Shown here: positions 6,358 to 7,154 of the stretch, piece after piece
Numbering within the stretch: the first letter of the stretch is position 1
Layout of the letters: every line of letters starts with the position of its first letter
NCBI GenBank assembly: GCA_036159515.1
Contig: JAYYEV010000082.1
Coordinates: 1 to 7,154 of the forward strand
Length of the DNA: 7,154 bases
Direction: 5' to 3'
Source of the DNA: GCA-002727735 sp036159515
GTDB lineage: Bacteria > Bacteroidota > Bacteroidia > Flavobacteriales_D > Parvicellaceae
Notes under the pieces: generated by a model
The model's database searches: none
What the model saw: the letters and a program-made list of their open reading frames with translations, nothing else
Told to the model about the DNA's origin: nothing
Program-made: the position numbers and the translations under genes

Positions 6358-6855
6358 ATGCATAAGCATCTTTATTTTGTTTGTCCATCAGATAACTTAG
6401 AATCTCTTATAGATAAGAAATTCCCTCAAGAAAATTACTTCTTGAGCTCTTTAGGTAGTTCCATATCTTTTAGCAGTGATTTTGTAGAAGAAGTCAATGC
6501 TCTAATTGAGTCTAAAGGCATTGAAAAAATAACTTTTGTTTTATCAGATGACAACCAATTTGTTCATGATGGGATAAAAAATCAGGACTTTGGTAATATC
6601 AATGATTTAAGAAAACTCTACAAAAATATTACTGATCATAAAAGTTTAACAACAAAAGTTTACCTAGAGAAAAACACACAAAAACTGATAACCTCACACT
6701 TGTTAAAGCAAAAAATAAATGAAATGAATATGAACTTATCTGAATGGTTAAGTTCAAAAGTGAATATTGACGCTAAGATTTACAGCAGAAATAATGATTC
6801 ATTTAATGGTGTTCCGAGCAACCTTGTAGAACCCAATAATGTGTTTTTAAACTGA
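6358..6855 (+). CDS. Hypothetical protein, second gene of putative zinc-limitation operon
   Basis: I cannot assign this 165-residue protein to a named family with confidence. It has no signal peptide or membrane segment. Predicted alternation is strand (HLYFVCP, 4-10), helix, strand, helix (FVEEVNALIESKGI, 42-55), strand (KITFVLSDDN, 57-66), then a mostly helical half (82-135) and a polar, asparagine-rich tail. The first 75 residues loosely recall the order of a beta-class carbonic anhydrase core (C-x-x-D after the first strand, then helix, strand and a turn), but the zinc ligands are not in place: the site of the usual His-x-x-Cys has no such pair. That resemblance is weak inference. Only six bases separate it from the gene before and 34 from the COG0523 gene after, with no terminator between, so one transcript is likely. 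Confidence 0.75.
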   Translation: MHKHLYFVCPSDNLESLIDKKFPQENYFLSSLGSSISFSSDFVEEVNALIESKGIEKITFVLSDDNQFVHDGIKNQDFGNINDLRKLYKNITDHKSLTTKVYLEKNTQKLITSHLLKQKINEMNMNLSEWLSSKVNIDAKIYSRNNDSFNGVPSNLVEPNNVFLN

Positions 6856-6889
6856 TAAATTAAATTAACAATAACTTAAGCACGTCAAC

Positions 6890-7154
6890 ATGAAGACAAA
6901 AAAGAGATTACCGGTAACTGTATTAAGTGGATTTTTAGGAGCAGGCAAAACAACGTTACTTAACCACGTCCTTCACAACAAACAAGGTTTAAAAGTAGCT
7001 GTGATCGTTAACGACATGAGCGAGGTTAACATTGACGCTGAACTTGTTAAAAGTGAAAATACACTTTCTCGTACCGAAGAAAAACTGGTTGAAATGAGCA
7101 ATGGTTGTATTTGCTGCACACTTAGAGAAGATTTGATGGATGAAGTGGAAAGGT
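6890..7154 (+). CDS. COG0523 (CobW/ZigA/YciC-type) metallochaperone GTPase, 3' end cut by window edge
   Basis: The first 88 codons of a G3E-family P-loop GTPase are present. After a short basic start (MKTKKRLPVTVLSG) comes Walker A GFLGAGKT (14-21), then VNDMSEVNID (40-49), LSRTEEKLVEMSNGCICC with the metal-binding C-x-C-C motif at C73, C75, C76, and TLREDLMDEVE at 77-87. Family members use GTP hydrolysis to deliver metal to client proteins in the cytoplasm. The NDMSEVNID and LSRTEEKLVEMSNGCICCTLRED wording resembles the ZigA/YciC subgroup, usually zinc-related and often under Zur, more than CobW or the nickel and nitrile hydratase activators. The ATG at 6890 is chosen because the P-loop begins 13 residues later, the usual spacing. 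No Shine-Dalgarno is seen, normal for Bacteroidetes. The GTP-binding NKxD motif and the C-terminal domain lie beyond the edge. Confidence 0.93.
   Translation, partial: MKTKKRLPVTVLSGFLGAGKTTLLNHVLHNKQGLKVAVIVNDMSEVNIDAELVKSENTLSRTEEKLVEMSNGCICCTLREDLMDEVER

Overview
The window is AT-rich DNA that looks like a Bacteroidetes chromosome, most likely of the order Flavobacteriales. The reasons are a type IX secretion (T9SS) type A sorting domain, secreted proteins built from fibronectin type III, cleaved-adhesin/MAM and leucine-rich repeat modules, no Shine-Dalgarno sequences in front of the genes, and a promoter of the TTG/TAnnTTTG type. The organism cannot be named from this alone. Two gene groups diverge from an intergenic region at 5645-5889.

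Left arm, minus strand, read right to left. (1) A 1155-residue secreted or surface mosaic protein (2177-5644) has an N-terminal beta domain, three fibronectin type III domains alternating with cleaved-adhesin/MAM domains, and a C-terminal leucine-rich repeat domain of exact 21-residue period. (2) A 609-residue secreted peptidylarginine/agmatine deiminase-family enzyme (208-2037) has the same domain order as Porphyromonas gingivalis PPAD: signal peptide, deiminase domain, Ig-like domain, T9SS sorting domain. (3) A small membrane protein of the DUF2834 type starts inside the deiminase stop codon (ATGA overlap) and is cut by the left edge. The arm appears devoted to cell-surface and extracellular functions.

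Right arm, plus strand. A promoter (TTG at 5836, TAttTTTG at 5858) overlapped by a 7-1-7 inverted repeat of Fur-family geometry precedes a tight three-gene run: a 153-residue NTF2/SnoaL-like cytoplasmic protein, an unrecognised 165-residue protein, and the start of a COG0523 (CobW/ZigA/YciC-type) metallochaperone GTPase cut by the right edge. The COG0523 subgroup and the operator shape suggest a Zur-controlled zinc-limitation operon. This is inferred, not shown.

The points most worth following are the PPAD-like deiminase with an arginine pair resembling PPAD's specificity arginines, the putative zinc-limitation operon with two poorly characterised partners of COG0523, and the InlJ-like cysteine ladder in a mosaic surface protein that has no recognisable T9SS sorting domain. 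I saw no RNA genes, CRISPR arrays, insertion sequences or phage genes.
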